From Micromonospora sediminicola (GTDB taxonomy: Bacteria; Actinomycetota; Actinomycetes; Mycobacteriales; Micromonosporaceae), in NCBI RefSeq assembly GCF_900089585.1, contig NZ_FLRH01000003.1, positions 729,001 to 793,000 on the forward strand: a DNA stretch of 64,000 nucleotides. Reading direction: 5' to 3'. Positions 33,233 to 40,989 of the stretch are shown piece after piece. The notes beneath the pieces were generated by a model that saw nothing but the letters and a program-made list of their open reading frames with translations, made no database searches and was not told where the DNA came from. Both the position numbers and the translations under genes were made by a program. Each line of letters begins with the position of its first letter. Position 1 is the first letter of the stretch.

Positions 33233-34162
33233 ATGAGCGCACCGCTGCGCCCGCGGGCCACTCGCGCCCCGCTCGTCTTCCCCCGCACCCTCACCGTCGG
33301 CGTGCTCGGCGCCGGCCGGGTCGGTTCCGTGCTCGGCGCGGCCCTGGCCGCCGCCGGTCACCGCGTGGTGGCCGCCTCGGGCGGTTCCGGCGCCAGCCGG
33401 GCCCGGGTGGCGCTGCTCCTGCCGCAGACCCCGCACCGCTCCGCCGCCGCCGTGGCCCGGGCCGCCACCGACCTGCTGATCGTGGCCGTACCCGACGACG
33501 CCCTGGCCGACGTGGTCGCCGACCTGGCCGCGAGCGGCGCGCTGCACCCCGGCCAGGTGGTCGCGCACACGTCCGGCGCGCACGGGCTGGCCGTCCTGGC
33601 CCCGGCCGCCGCGGCCGGCGCCCGGCCGCTCGCGCTGCACCCCGCGATGACCTTCACCGGTACGCCGGACGACCTGTCCCGCCTCGCCGGCAGCTCCTAC
33701 GGCGTGACCGCGCCGGCCGAGCTGCGCCCGTTCGCGGCCCGGTTGGTGGCCGACCTGGGCGGCGTGCCGGAGTGGGTGGGGGAGGCCGACCGGCCGCTCT
33801 ACCACGCGGCGTTGGCGCACGGCGCGAACCACCTGGTCACCCTGGTCAACGAGGCGGCCGACCGGCTGCGCGACGCCGGGGTGGACCGGCCGGAGAAGGT
33901 GCTCGCCCCGCTGCTGCGGGCGGCCCTGGAGAACGCGCTGCGGCTCGGCGACGACGCGCTCACCGGCCCGGTGTCCCGGGGCGACGCGGGCACCGTACGT
34001 CGGCACCTGGACCGGCTGGCGCGGACCGCGCCGGAATCCGTACCGGCCTACCTGGCGTTGGCCCGACGGACGGCGGACCGCGCCGTCGCGGCGGGCCGGC
34101 TGCGCCCGGCGGACGCCGCGTCGCTGCGGGACGTGCTGGACGGGATGGAGGTTGTGGCGTGA
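33233..34162 (+). CDS. Rossmann-like/DUF2520 oxidoreductase, candidate ketopantoate reductase (PanG-like)
   Basis: The 309-residue protein has an N-terminal NAD(P)-binding fold (TVGVLGAGRVGSVLGAALAAAGHRVVAASGG), with TSGAHGLAVLAPAAAAGARPLALHPAMTFTG in the linker and a DUF2520 helical domain (ADRPLYHAALAHGANHLVTLVNEA). This two-domain family includes PanG-type enzymes that reduce ketopantoate. Its position immediately before panC and panD fits that step of pantothenate synthesis, but the assignment is inference. ATG 33233 has GAGGA 13-17 nt upstream. The stop codon overlaps the GTGA of a 60-bp repeat leading into panC. Confidence 0.72.
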   Translation: MSAPLRPRATRAPLVFPRTLTVGVLGAGRVGSVLGAALAAAGHRVVAASGGSGASRARVALLLPQTPHRSAAAVARAATDLLIVAVPDDALADVVADLAASGALHPGQVVAHTSGAHGLAVLAPAAAAGARPLALHPAMTFTGTPDDLSRLAGSSYGVTAPAELRPFAARLVADLGGVPEWVGEADRPLYHAALAHGANHLVTLVNEAADRLRDAGVDRPEKVLAPLLRAALENALRLGDDALTGPVSRGDAGTVRRHLDRLARTAPESVPAYLALARRTADRAVAAGRLRPADAASLRDVLDGMEVVA

Positions 34163-34218
34163 GCGCGAGGAGTGAGCCGGGTCTGCGAGCCCCGCAGTCG
34201 CGAACCGGGAGGCCCTGA
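34159..34218 (+). repeat. Single 60-nt bridging repeat between the DUF2520 gene and panC
   Basis: The unit begins GTGAGCGCGAGGAGTGAGCC; its GTG overlaps the upstream stop codon (GTGA). It encodes [19 protein letters not shown], and its TGA (34216-34218) shares the A with the panC ATG (TGATG). The total is exactly 20 codons including the stop. Sequence is nearly identical to the units at 8171-8353 and 55811-55930. It supplies GGGAGG as a ribosome-binding site for panC. Confidence 0.9.
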
Positions 34219-35066
34219 TGGTGGACGTGCTGCACACGCGCAAGGAGTTGGCGGCGGCCCGGGAGGGGCTGACCGGCACCGTCGGCGTGGTGATGACCAT
34301 GGGCGCGCTGCACACCGGGCACGAGACGTTACTGCGGGCCGCCCGCGAGCGGGCCGACCACGTGCTGGTGACGATCTTCGTGAACCCGCTGCAGTTCGGC
34401 CCGAACGAGGACTTCGACCGCTACCCGCGCACGCTCGACTCCGACCTGGAGATCTGCCGGCGGGCCGGGGCGGACCTGGTGTTCGCGCCGTCGGTGGCCG
34501 AGATGTACCCGGAGGGCCAGCCGACGGTGCGCCTGAACCCGGGCCCGCTCGGCGAGGACCTGGAGGGACTGAGCCGGCCCGGCTTCTTCCACGGCGTGCT
34601 CACCGTGGTCCTGAAGCTGCTCCAGCTCACCCGCCCCGACCTGGCCTTCTTCGGCGAGAAGGACTACCAGCAGCTCACCCTGGTGCGCCGGATGGTCCGT
34701 GACCTCGACGTGCCGACCGAGATCGTCGGGGTGCCGACCGTGCGGGAGCCGGACGGCCTGGCGCTGTCCAGCCGCAACCGCTACCTGTCGGCCGACGAGC
34801 GGCGGGCCGCGCTGAGCCTGTCCGCCGCGCTGCGCGCGGGTGTCGCGGCGGCCGAGCGGGGCGACGACGCCGGGGCGGTGCTGGCCGCCGCGCACCGGGC
34901 CTTCGACCCGGGTACGCCGGACGCCCGCCTCGACTACCTGGTGCTCACCGACACCGACCTGGAGCCCGGTCCGGTCTCCGGCCCGGCCCGGCTGTTGATC
35001 GCCGCCTGGGTCGGCGCCACCCGACTGATCGACAACACGGCGCTCCACCTCGCGCCGCGTCCCTGA
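34218..35066 (+). CDS. panC: Pantothenate synthetase (pantoate-beta-alanine ligase)
   Basis: PanC joins pantoate and beta-alanine using ATP. Characteristic blocks are [16 protein letters not shown] (HIGH-like nucleotide motif), [61 protein letters not shown] and [10 protein letters not shown] (KMSKS-equivalent region). Its 282-residue length is normal. ATG 34218 has GGGAGG 6-8 nt upstream, supplied by the end of the bridging repeat. Its substrates come from the neighbouring DUF2520 protein (pantoate, if it is a reductase) and PanD (beta-alanine). Confidence 0.95.
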   Translation: MVDVLHTRKELAAAREGLTGTVGVVMTMGALHTGHETLLRAARERADHVLVTIFVNPLQFGPNEDFDRYPRTLDSDLEICRRAGADLVFAPSVAEMYPEGQPTVRLNPGPLGEDLEGLSRPGFFHGVLTVVLKLLQLTRPDLAFFGEKDYQQLTLVRRMVRDLDVPTEIVGVPTVREPDGLALSSRNRYLSADERRAALSLSAALRAGVAAAERGDDAGAVLAAAHRAFDPGTPDARLDYLVLTDTDLEPGPVSGPARLLIAAWVGATRLIDNTALHLAPRP

Positions 35067-35095
35067 CCCCACCACGAATGCGGAAAGGCACCCCG

Positions 35096-35524
35096 ATGCT
35101 CCGGACCATGCTCAAGTCGAAGATCCACCGGGCCACGGTGACCCAGGCCGACCTGCACTACGTCGGTTCGGTGACGGTGGACGAGGACCTGCTCGACGCG
35201 GCGGACCTGATCCCCGGCGAGCAGGTCGCGATCGTGGACATCACCAACGGCGCCCGGCTGGAGACGTACGTGATCCCGGGCCGGCGGGGCAGCGGCGTGA
35301 TCGGCATCAACGGCGCCGCCGCGCACCTGGTGCACCCCGGTGACCTGGTCATCCTCATCTCGTACGGCCAGATGGACGACGCCGAGGCGCGCGCCTGGCA
35401 GCCCCGCGTGGTGCACGTCGACGCGGACAACAAGGTCGTCGACCTGACCGCCGACCCCACCACCGCCGCCCCCGGCACCGCCGGCGACCCCGTCCCCAAC
35501 CCCCTCGCCGCCGCCCTGAACTGA
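35096..35524 (+). CDS. panD: Aspartate 1-decarboxylase
   Basis: PanD makes beta-alanine from aspartate and is activated by self-cleavage between Gly 24 and Ser 25 ([13 protein letters not shown]), creating a pyruvoyl group. [20 protein letters not shown]-like [32 protein letters not shown] and [11 protein letters not shown] are all conserved. ATG 35096 is preferred to the in-frame ATG at 35078 because GGAAAGG lies 8 nt upstream of it. The last 25 residues are Ala/Pro-rich and variable. Confidence 0.95.
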   Translation: MLRTMLKSKIHRATVTQADLHYVGSVTVDEDLLDAADLIPGEQVAIVDITNGARLETYVIPGRRGSGVIGINGAAAHLVHPGDLVILISYGQMDDAEARAWQPRVVHVDADNKVVDLTADPTTAAPGTAGDPVPNPLAAALN

Positions 35525-35556
35525 CCCCCTCGTCCCCCGCCCCTGCCCCCGCCCTC

Positions 35557-35637
35557 CCCCGTCGATCTTGCACTTTCGGCCCCTCGTTCGCCCGGTCTGC
35601 ACCTTTCATCCGGGCCGCAACTGCAAGATCCACGGGG
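35557..35637. repeat. Long imperfect inverted repeat with C-rich flank (family C)
   Basis: Arms 35557-35572 and 35622-35637 match at 15 of 16 positions (left arm CCCCGTCGATCTTGCA), and similarity continues inward with a few mismatches. A C-rich tract (35524-35560) precedes it. Its core resembles the inverted repeats at 46114 and 59939. It may act as a terminator after panD or be a mobile-repeat remnant. Confidence 0.7.
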
Positions 35638-35736
35638 TCGGAGGTGGGGGCCGGCGCGGTCTGTTACCGGAAGGTCATTTTCGGCTACCCTGAGCGGACC
35701 GTCGGAATCGACGGTCGTCGGGCTGGGGGAGGCGCG

Positions 35737-36630
35737 ATGGGCCGTAGGCTGGGGAGCCTCGTCGCCGCCGTGGTCGCGACAGCGGCGCTGGTCGGGTGCG
35801 CCTCCTCGGGCGGGCTGGACGGGGACCTCACCGACGACTGGGCGTCGATGGGTCGGCCCGGTCCGTTCACCCCGGCGGCCGGGGTGTGCCAGGTCGCCGA
35901 CTTCACCCCGACGGTCGGCCTGGCCGCGTACGCCCCGGTCGGCTGCGACCTGCCGCACCGGGTGGAGACCGTGCACGTCGGGGCGTTCACCGTCGGCCGG
36001 GCCACGCCGCCCCCGCTCGACTCACCCGAGCTGCGCACCGCCTTCGCCGAGTGCGACACCCGGGCCAGCGGCTTCGTCGGCGACGACTGGCGGGCCGGGC
36101 GGCTCCGGCTGGCCGTGGCGGTGCCCACCGGCGCCGGCTGGACGGCCGGCTCCCGCTGGTTCCGGTGCGACCTGACCGAGCTGAACACGGTCGAGGCGGC
36201 GGCCACCGTGGTGACCCGCACCGGCAGCCTCCGGGACGCGCTCAAGCCGCCGTCCCCGCTGCGTCTGGGCTGCCAGCGCACCGGACAGGACCGGCGGCGG
36301 GTGCAGACGCTCACGCCGGTCGACTGCGCGGTGGCGCACGACGCCGAGTTCGTCGGCGTCTGGCTCGCGCCGGCCCGCCCGTACCCGAGCCGGCCGGCGG
36401 ACTGGGCGCCGCTCTACGACGGCTGCTACGGCGCCGTCGCGCGCTGGGCCGGCGTGCCCGCCGACCCGGTCCTGCGCTACCGCAGCGGCGTGGTGGTGCG
36501 CCCGCCCGGCGCGGCCCGCTGGGCGGTGGGCGACCGGGGCGTCCGGTGCTACCTGTGGCTCAGCGACCGCACCGTGACCGCCTCGTTGAAGGGCGCCGGC
36601 CCGGCCGGGCTGCCGCTCCGGACGAGGTAG
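35737..36630 (+). CDS. Septum-formation-family lipoprotein
   Basis: The 297-residue precursor has a lipobox (ATAALVGC, Cys about 21) and two repeats of a Cys-containing module: GVCQVADF ... VGCDLPHRVETVHVGAF ... FAECDTRAS, then LGCQRTGQD ... VDCAVAHDAEFVGVW ... YDGCYGAVARWAG ... VRCYLWL. The xxCxxxHxxExVG pattern is the hallmark of the Septum_form (DUF4190-associated) domain of actinobacteria. The protein is probably anchored outside the membrane; its precise role is unknown. ATG 35737 has GGGGGAGG just upstream. A TACCCT element at 35696-35701 may be its -10. Confidence 0.75.
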   Translation: MGRRLGSLVAAVVATAALVGCASSGGLDGDLTDDWASMGRPGPFTPAAGVCQVADFTPTVGLAAYAPVGCDLPHRVETVHVGAFTVGRATPPPLDSPELRTAFAECDTRASGFVGDDWRAGRLRLAVAVPTGAGWTAGSRWFRCDLTELNTVEAAATVVTRTGSLRDALKPPSPLRLGCQRTGQDRRRVQTLTPVDCAVAHDAEFVGVWLAPARPYPSRPADWAPLYDGCYGAVARWAGVPADPVLRYRSGVVVRPPGAARWAVGDRGVRCYLWLSDRTVTASLKGAGPAGLPLRTR

Positions 36631-36691
36631 CCGAAACCACTCGTCCCGCCCCCGTGGCCCGGAGCGAGGACGCTTCGGGTTGACTGTCCGC

Positions 36692-38380
36692 ATGGACCTA
36701 TCCACCGTCGACCTGCCGGCGCTGCCCCGGCTGCTCGCGGCGCCCGCGCCCGGTTGGGTGGAGACGACCGACGTCATCGTGGTCGGCTCCGGGGTCGCCG
36801 GGCTGACCGCCGCGCTGCATCTGCGCGAGGCCGGCCTGCACGTCACCGTCGTCACCAAGGTCGACATGGACGAGGGCTCCACCCGCTGGGCGCAGGGCGG
36901 CATCGCCGCGGTGCTGGACCCGACGGACAGCCCGGGCGCGCACGCGTACGACACGGAGGTGGCCGGCGTCGGCCTCTGCGACCCGGCCGCGGTGCGGGCG
37001 CTGGTGGAGGAGGGCCCGACCCGGCTCCGCGAGCTGATGCGGATCGGGGCGGAGTTCGACCGCAACCCGGACGGCTCGCTGATGCTCACCCGGGAGGGCG
37101 GGCACCGGGCCGACCGGATCGTGCACGCCGGCGGCGACGCCACCGGCGCCGAGGTGCAGCGGGCGCTGCACGCGGCGGTACGCCGCGACCCCTGGATCCG
37201 GCTGGTCGAGCACGCGCTGGTGCTGGACCTGCTGCGCGCGCCCGGCGACGGGCCGGGCGGCCTCGGTCCGGCCTGCGGGATCACCCTGCACGTGCTCGGT
37301 GAGGGCAGCGAGGACGGCGTCGGCGCCGTCCTCGGCCGCGCGGTGGTGCTGGCCACCGGCGGGATGGGGCAGATCTTCGCCGCCACCACCAACCCGGCGG
37401 TCTCCACCGGCGACGGGGTGGCGCTCGCGCTGCGCGCCGGCGCGGCCGTCACCGACCTGGAGTTCGTCCAGTTCCACCCGACCGCGCTGATCGTGCCGGC
37501 CGGCGGGCCGGGCGCCGGCCTGGCCCAGCAGCCGCTGGTCTCCGAGGCGCTGCGGGGCGAGGGCGCCCACCTGGTCGACGGCGACGGCAAGCGGTTCATG
37601 GTCGGCCAGCACGAGCTGGCCGAGCTGGCCCCCCGCGACGTGGTGGCCAAGGGCATCCACCGGGTCCTGCTCGCCACCGGCGCGGACCACGTCCACCTGG
37701 ACGCCCGGTACCTCGGCGGCGACTTCCTGGCCCGGCGGTTCCCCACCATCGTGGCGTCCTGCCTGGCCATCGGCGTGGACCCGGCGACCGACCTGATCCC
37801 GGTGGCCCCGGCCGCCCACTACGCGTCGGGCGGCGTCCGGACCGACCTGCGCGGCCGCACCTCGATCCCCGGCCTGTACGCCTGCGGCGAGGTGGCCTGC
37901 ACCGGGGTGCACGGCGCCAACCGGCTGGCCAGCAACTCGCTGCTGGAAGGGCTGGTCTTCTCCCGCCGGATCGCCGAGGACATCGCCGCCGGTCTGCCCG
38001 AGCAGGCCCGCCCGGCGGAGACCGGCGCCTGGGTCGGCGGGCAGGGCTGGCTGGTGCCGGCCGGGGGCACGCCGGACCTGCAACGGGCGATGACCCGGGG
38101 CGCGGGCGTGCTCCGCTCGGCGGACACGCTGGCCGGCACCGCCGCCGCGCTCACCGCGCTGGGCGCGGGTCGGGGCGTGCCGCGTACCGCCGACTGGGAG
38201 GCGACGAACCTGATCACGGTGGCGTCGACGCTGGTCGCCGCCGCGTACGCCCGGCGGGAGACCCGGGGCTGCCACTGGCGGGAGGACTTCCCGTCGGCGG
38301 ACGACAGGTGGCGGGGCCACCTGGTGGCCGAGGTGGGCCCGGACGGGCGGCTGACCGAGAACTGGGAGGATGTTTCGTGA
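36692..38380 (+). CDS. nadB: L-aspartate oxidase
   Basis: NadB oxidises aspartate to iminoaspartate in de novo NAD synthesis. The FAD-binding VIVVGSGVAGLTAALHLREAG, the succinate-dehydrogenase-like blocks GSTRWAQGGIAAVLD and TREGGHRADRIVHAGGDATG, FVQFHPTAL, and the C-terminal GLYACGEVACTGVHGANRLASNSLLEGLVF are complete. The product has about 562 residues. ATG 36692 is listed; TTG 36680, four codons earlier, has GAGGA at a better distance and is a real alternative. The stop overlaps nadC (GTGA). nadA is not in the window. Confidence 0.95.
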   Translation: MDLSTVDLPALPRLLAAPAPGWVETTDVIVVGSGVAGLTAALHLREAGLHVTVVTKVDMDEGSTRWAQGGIAAVLDPTDSPGAHAYDTEVAGVGLCDPAAVRALVEEGPTRLRELMRIGAEFDRNPDGSLMLTREGGHRADRIVHAGGDATGAEVQRALHAAVRRDPWIRLVEHALVLDLLRAPGDGPGGLGPACGITLHVLGEGSEDGVGAVLGRAVVLATGGMGQIFAATTNPAVSTGDGVALALRAGAAVTDLEFVQFHPTALIVPAGGPGAGLAQQPLVSEALRGEGAHLVDGDGKRFMVGQHELAELAPRDVVAKGIHRVLLATGADHVHLDARYLGGDFLARRFPTIVASCLAIGVDPATDLIPVAPAAHYASGGVRTDLRGRTSIPGLYACGEVACTGVHGANRLASNSLLEGLVFSRRIAEDIAAGLPEQARPAETGAWVGGQGWLVPAGGTPDLQRAMTRGAGVLRSADTLAGTAAALTALGAGRGVPRTADWEATNLITVASTLVAAAYARRETRGCHWREDFPSADDRWRGHLVAEVGPDGRLTENWEDVS

Positions 38381-39273
38381 TCGAGTCGACGCGGCGGGCG
38401 CTGCGGGACGGCGGCCTGGACCCGGAGTCGATCCGGCGGATCGTCGTCGACACCCTGGCCGAGGACCTCGGCCCGGACTTCCTCGACGTCACCAGCGTCG
38501 CCACCATTCCGGCCGAACAGCAGGACACGGCCGACCTGGTGGCGCGCGCGGACGGCGTGGTGGCCGGGCTGCCGGTGGCGGCCGCGGTGTTCGAGCTGGT
38601 GGGCGAGGTGACCGGCGCCGACCGTACGGTCGAGGTGTCGTTGGTGGCCCACGACGGGCAGCGGGTGGCGCGCGGTGACGTGCTGGCCACCGTGACCGGG
38701 CCGACCCGGCTGCTGCTCACCGCCGAGCGGACGGCGCTCAACCTGCTCTCCCGGATGTCCGGGGTGGCGACCCACACCCGGGCCTGGGCCGACGCTCTCG
38801 CCGGCACGAAGGCCATGGTGCTCGACACCCGCAAGACCACGCCGGGGCTGCGCGCGCTGGAGAAGTACGCGGTCCGGGCCGGCGGTGGCACCAACAAGCG
38901 CATGGGCCTCTACGACGTCGCCATGATCAAGGACAACCACAAGGTGGCCGCGGGCGAGATCGGGGCGGCGTTCCGCCGGGTCCGGGCGGCGTTCCCGGAG
39001 GTCCCGGTGCAGGTGGAGGTGGACACCCTGGCCGAGGCGGTGGAGGCGGTCGAGGCGGGGGCCGGGTTCCTGCTGCTGGACAACATGACCCCGGCGCAGC
39101 TGCGCGAGGTGGTGGCCGCGGTCGGCGACCGGGCGGAGCTGGAGGCGACCGGCGGGTTGACCCTGCCGGTGGCGGCCGAGTACGGGGCCACCGGCGTCGA
39201 CTACCTCTCCGTCGGCGCGCTCACCCACTCGTCGCCGATCCTCGACATCGCCCTCGACCTGCGCGAGGAATGA
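38377..39273 (+). CDS. nadC: Nicotinate-nucleotide pyrophosphorylase (carboxylating)
   Basis: NadC (quinolinate phosphoribosyltransferase) makes nicotinate mononucleotide from quinolinate and PRPP. Family blocks include ERTALNLLSRMSGVAT, MVLDTRKTTPGLRALEKYAVRAGGGTNKRMGLYDVAMIKDNH, QVEVDTLAEAVEAVEAGAGFLLLDNM and LEATGGLTLPVAAEYGATGVDYLSVGALTHS. The length is 298 residues. GTG 38377 overlaps the nadB stop by 4 nt, coupling consecutive pathway enzymes. A degenerate, inverted copy of the 60-bp repeat follows the stop. Confidence 0.96.
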   Translation: MIESTRRALRDGGLDPESIRRIVVDTLAEDLGPDFLDVTSVATIPAEQQDTADLVARADGVVAGLPVAAAVFELVGEVTGADRTVEVSLVAHDGQRVARGDVLATVTGPTRLLLTAERTALNLLSRMSGVATHTRAWADALAGTKAMVLDTRKTTPGLRALEKYAVRAGGGTNKRMGLYDVAMIKDNHKVAAGEIGAAFRRVRAAFPEVPVQVEVDTLAEAVEAVEAGAGFLLLDNMTPAQLREVVAAVGDRAELEATGGLTLPVAAEYGATGVDYLSVGALTHSSPILDIALDLREE

Positions 39274-39312
39274 CGTGCGGCTCGCCACCCCGGCTCACTC
39301 CGCGCGCTTCGA
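39274..39312 (-). repeat. Degenerate, oppositely oriented copy of the 60-bp repeat
   Basis: Read on the minus strand, the segment matches GCGCGAGGAGTGAGCCGGGG and the following GCGAGCC with a few substitutions. It lies directly after the nadC stop and before coaX. Unlike the three intact loci it has no bridging reading frame and is antisense to its neighbours. Confidence 0.6.
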
Positions 39313-39331
39313 CCGCGGCGCGAGCGCCGTC

Positions 39332-39337
39332 TAGGCT
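39332..39337 (+). promoter_or_regulatory. coaX: Leaderless-type -10 element (TAGGCT) for coaX
   Basis: TAGGCT is followed by 6 nt (GCCGCT) and GTG 39344. Confidence 0.5.
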
Positions 39338-39343
39338 GCCGCT

Positions 39344-40102
39344 GTGCTGCTCTGCATCGACATCGGAAACACCAACACCGTGCTGGCGACCTTCGACGGC
39401 GACAAGCTGGTGCACTCCTGGCGGATCAAGACCGACGCCCGTTCCACCGCGGACGAGCTGGGCCTGATGTTCCGCGGGCTGCTGGCCGGTGACGCCGTGG
39501 AGATCACCGGGGTGGCCGCCTGCTCGACCGTGCCGGCGGCGCTGCGCTCGCTGCGCACCATGCTCGGCCGCTACTACGCGGACCTGCCCAGCGTGATCGT
39601 CGAGCCCGGCGTCCGCACCGGCGTGCAGCTCGCCATCGACAACCCGAAGGAGGTGGGCGCGGACCGGGTGGTGAACACGCTGGCCGCGTACACGCTCTAC
39701 GGGGGGCCGTCGATCGTGGTGGACTTCGGCACCACCACCAACTTCGACGTGATCAGCGACCGGGGCGAGTTCCTCGGCGGGGCGTTCGCGCCCGGCATCG
39801 AGATCTCCTTCGACGCGTTGGCCGCCCGAGCCGCCCAGTTGCGCAAGGTGGAGGCCACCCGTCCCCGCTCGGTGATCGGCAAGAACACCGTCGAGTGCCT
39901 CCAGGCCGGCCTCTACTTCGGCTTCGCCGGCCAGGTCGACCGGATCGTCGAGCGGATGTCCGAGGAGTTGGGCGACGTCAAGGCGGTGATCGCCACCGGC
40001 GGCCTGGCCTCGCTGGTGCTCGGCGAGTGCCGCACCATCACCCACCACGAGCCGATGATCACCCTGATCGGCCTGCGGATGGTCTACGAGCGCAACACCT
40101 GA
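39344..40102 (+). CDS. coaX: Type III pantothenate kinase
   Basis: CoaX phosphorylates pantothenate, the first committed step to coenzyme A, continuing the panC-panD theme. The acetate/sugar-kinase-fold motifs are LCIDIGNTNTVLATFDG (phosphate 1), VGADRVVNTLAAYTLYGGPSIVVDFGTTTNFDVIS (phosphate 2), FLGGAFAPGIEIS and AVIATGGLASLV. The 252-residue length is normal. GTG 39344 lies 6 nt after TAGGCT, so the message may start at the codon itself. Its end is 52 nt from a convergent gene; the gap consists largely of a direct repeat. Confidence 0.95.
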   Translation: MLLCIDIGNTNTVLATFDGDKLVHSWRIKTDARSTADELGLMFRGLLAGDAVEITGVAACSTVPAALRSLRTMLGRYYADLPSVIVEPGVRTGVQLAIDNPKEVGADRVVNTLAAYTLYGGPSIVVDFGTTTNFDVISDRGEFLGGAFAPGIEISFDALAARAAQLRKVEATRPRSVIGKNTVECLQAGLYFGFAGQVDRIVERMSEELGDVKAVIATGGLASLVLGECRTITHHEPMITLIGLRMVYERNT

Positions 40103-40108
40103 GGTGCA

Positions 40109-40162
40109 AGGAAGGACCCCCTATTAACGCCTCCGGTAGAGGAAGGGCCCCCTGTTAACGCC
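40109..40162. repeat. Two 23-bp direct repeats ending TTAACGCC (family B)
   Basis: Copies at 40109-40131 and 40140-40162 differ at two positions (A/G each). Both run from AGGAAGG through a CCCCCT run to TTAACGCC, spaced 31 bp apart. They fill the gap between the convergent coaX and methyltransferase genes; the second copy supplies the TAA stop codon (40157-40155) of the minus-strand gene. Confidence 0.75.
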
Positions 40163-40895
40163 GGCGGGCCCGGAGCACGAGCGTCCGGTACGGCAGCTCG
40201 ACGGTGTCCCGGCCGACCAGGTCGGGGTGGCCGGCGAACAGCTCGGTCAGCCCGTCGTCGACCCGGGCCCGCTCGGCCGGGGTGGCGGTCAGCCAGTACG
40301 ACCGGGTGTGCAGCATGCCCACCACCTGGTCCGGCGTGAGCGTGGTCGCGTGCGCGAACTCGCCCACCTCGACCGGCGTGAAGGCGGGACCGAAGTCGGC
40401 GTACCGGCCGGTCACGTCACCGGCGGTGTCGCCGAGGTGGGCGATCCGGGTCAGCTCGGCCACCCAGGCGACCCGCTCGTCCCGGACGTTCCACACCGGC
40501 GCGAACGTGCCGCCCGCGCGCAGCACGCGGGCGATCTCGACGTGCGCCCGCTCCCGGTCGAACCAGTGGTAGGCCTGCCCCGCCAGCACGGCGTCCGCCG
40601 ACGCGTCCGGCAGCGGCACCGCCTCCGCGCCGCCCGCCAGCGCCGTCGTGCCCGGCGTGGCGGCCGCGAGTTGCGCCCGCATCCCCGGATCCGGCTCCAC
40701 CGGTACGACGTGCTGCCCGAGCGCCAGCAGGCCCCGGGTGAGGATGCCGGTACCGGCGCCGAGGTCCACCACCCGGGCCGGGGCGTCCAGCCCGTCCAGC
40801 GCCCAGCGCAGGGCCGCCTCGGGATAGCGGGGCCGGAACCGGTCGTACGCGGCGGCGGCGGCGCCGAACGAGAGCGCCGGAGTGGGGTCGGTCAT
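40155..40895 (-). CDS. Class I SAM-dependent methyltransferase
   Basis: The 246-residue protein has the nucleotide-binding motif I VVDLGAGTGILTRGLLALG, motif II region VPVEPDPGMRAQLAAA and post-motif LAGGAEAVPLPDASADAVLAGQAYHWFDRERAHVEIARVLRAGGTFAPVWN. The AYHWFD signature is that of small-molecule methyltransferases of the Methyltransf_11 type. Substrate is unknown and neighbours (coaX, lysS) give no hint. ATG 40895 lies 7 nt after a TAACCT element on the minus strand. Confidence 0.85.
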   Translation of the reverse strand: MTDPTPALSFGAAAAAYDRFRPRYPEAALRWALDGLDAPARVVDLGAGTGILTRGLLALGQHVVPVEPDPGMRAQLAAATPGTTALAGGAEAVPLPDASADAVLAGQAYHWFDRERAHVEIARVLRAGGTFAPVWNVRDERVAWVAELTRIAHLGDTAGDVTGRYADFGPAFTPVEVGEFAHATTLTPDQVVGMLHTRSYWLTATPAERARVDDGLTELFAGHPDLVGRDTVELPYRTLVLRARRR

Positions 40896-40902
40896 GGCGG
40901 GC

Positions 40903-40908
40903 AGGTTA
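40903..40908 (-). promoter_or_regulatory. Leaderless-type -10 element (TAACCT) for the methyltransferase
   Basis: On the minus strand TAACCT is followed by GCCCGCC (7 nt) and ATG 40895. Confidence 0.5.
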
Positions 40909-40989
40909 TCCCGTAACGGTCGCCACGCCGCTTGAGTACGCTCATGGGCTGACCCCGCCGTTGTTCCCCAAGGCCTGAGGAAGCGTGCC

